From assembly GCA_018066225.1 (NCBI GenBank), contig JAGHRU010000011.1:1-29087 (forward strand): 29,087 nucleotides of DNA, written 5' to 3'. Both the position numbers and the translations under genes were made by a program. This DNA comes from Candidatus Equimonas enterica (GTDB taxonomy: Bacteria > Bacteroidota > Bacteroidia > Bacteroidales > Bacteroidaceae). Each line of letters opens with the position of its first letter. Position 1 is the stretch's first letter. The notes below the pieces were generated by a model. It was not told the DNA's origin and searched no databases. It saw only the letters and a program-made list of their open reading frames with translations. Shown here piece after piece: positions 29,019-29,087 of this stretch.

Positions 29019-29087
29019 TTATTTGTTGTAAATCTTGACTATCGTCTTATACTTGCTCATAAGGCATAGTGAAAACTTGTTTTCCCT
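29019..29087 (-). CDS. 3' end of an unidentified gene running off the window
   Basis: The minus-strand frame is open from the window edge to a TAA at 29021-29019, giving RENKFSLCLMSKYKTIVKIYNK. Only 22 residues are visible, too few for identification. Its close spacing to the 54-aa peptide gene (7 nt) suggests an operon, but a 22-codon open frame can arise by chance. Confidence 0.35.
   Translation of the reverse strand, partial: RENKFSLCLMSKYKTIVKIYNK

Overview
The window looks like a chromosomal segment of a GC-rich member of the Bacteroidota (Bacteroidales, probably Prevotellaceae-like). Three things point there. Promoters follow the Bacteroidota -7 consensus TAnnTTTG, nearly always as TAnnTTTGC. 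Two secreted proteins end in the short type IX-like tail (YDLxG…GI.I…K). Gene content and order (mnmG, apt, uvrC, dtd, deoC; TPP riboswitch with TonB receptor and PnuC; tsaE with a class A PBP) fit the group. I cannot fix the genus.

Layout. Positions 1-270 hold a tRNA-Asn(GTT) with a badly paired 3' half, a hairpin and a first copy of a dispersed palindromic repeat. At 274-6183 lie two minus-strand genes for large secreted multidomain proteins: a C10 (streptopain-type) cysteine protease and an Ig-like/jelly-roll protein. From 6301 tsaE and a bifunctional penicillin-binding protein overlap by 8 nt and end at a strong terminator. At 9300-10387 is a small, visibly lower-GC islet: a homologue of the methyl-directed endonuclease DpnI followed by a 98-aa protein. 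At 10484-13545 is a minus-strand thiamine-uptake operon (TPP riboswitch, TonB-dependent receptor, PnuC/PnuT permease). From 13645 to 19579 runs a plus-strand housekeeping series: mnmG, a perfect 16-bp parS site, apt, a tandem repeat array, uvrC, dtd, deoC. A polyprenyl synthase on the minus strand and polA on the plus strand share a mirror-symmetric divergent promoter, and polA is followed by rpoN, a PAP2-like membrane protein, purE and ispG. The last kilobase (28000-29087) is gene-poor: hairpins, a promoter with no gene behind it, an ORF broken by an in-frame stop, a degenerate repeat copy, and a 54-aa peptide gene behind the 3' end of a gene that runs off the window.

How it fits together. 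Most genes are housekeeping: tRNA modification (tsaE, mnmG), translation quality control (dtd), nucleotide metabolism (apt, deoC, purE), repair and replication (uvrC, polA), isoprenoids (ispG, polyprenyl synthase), wall synthesis (PBP) and sigma-54. The most interesting parts are the DpnI-like islet, which would cut incoming methylated DNA and needs no cognate methylase; the parS site beside mnmG, which suggests a position near the replication origin; a family of GGGCAGAC hairpins and direct repeats in gene-end spacers; and divergent promoters built as mirror images. All functional calls rest on reading the sequence and remembered families; no database search was run.
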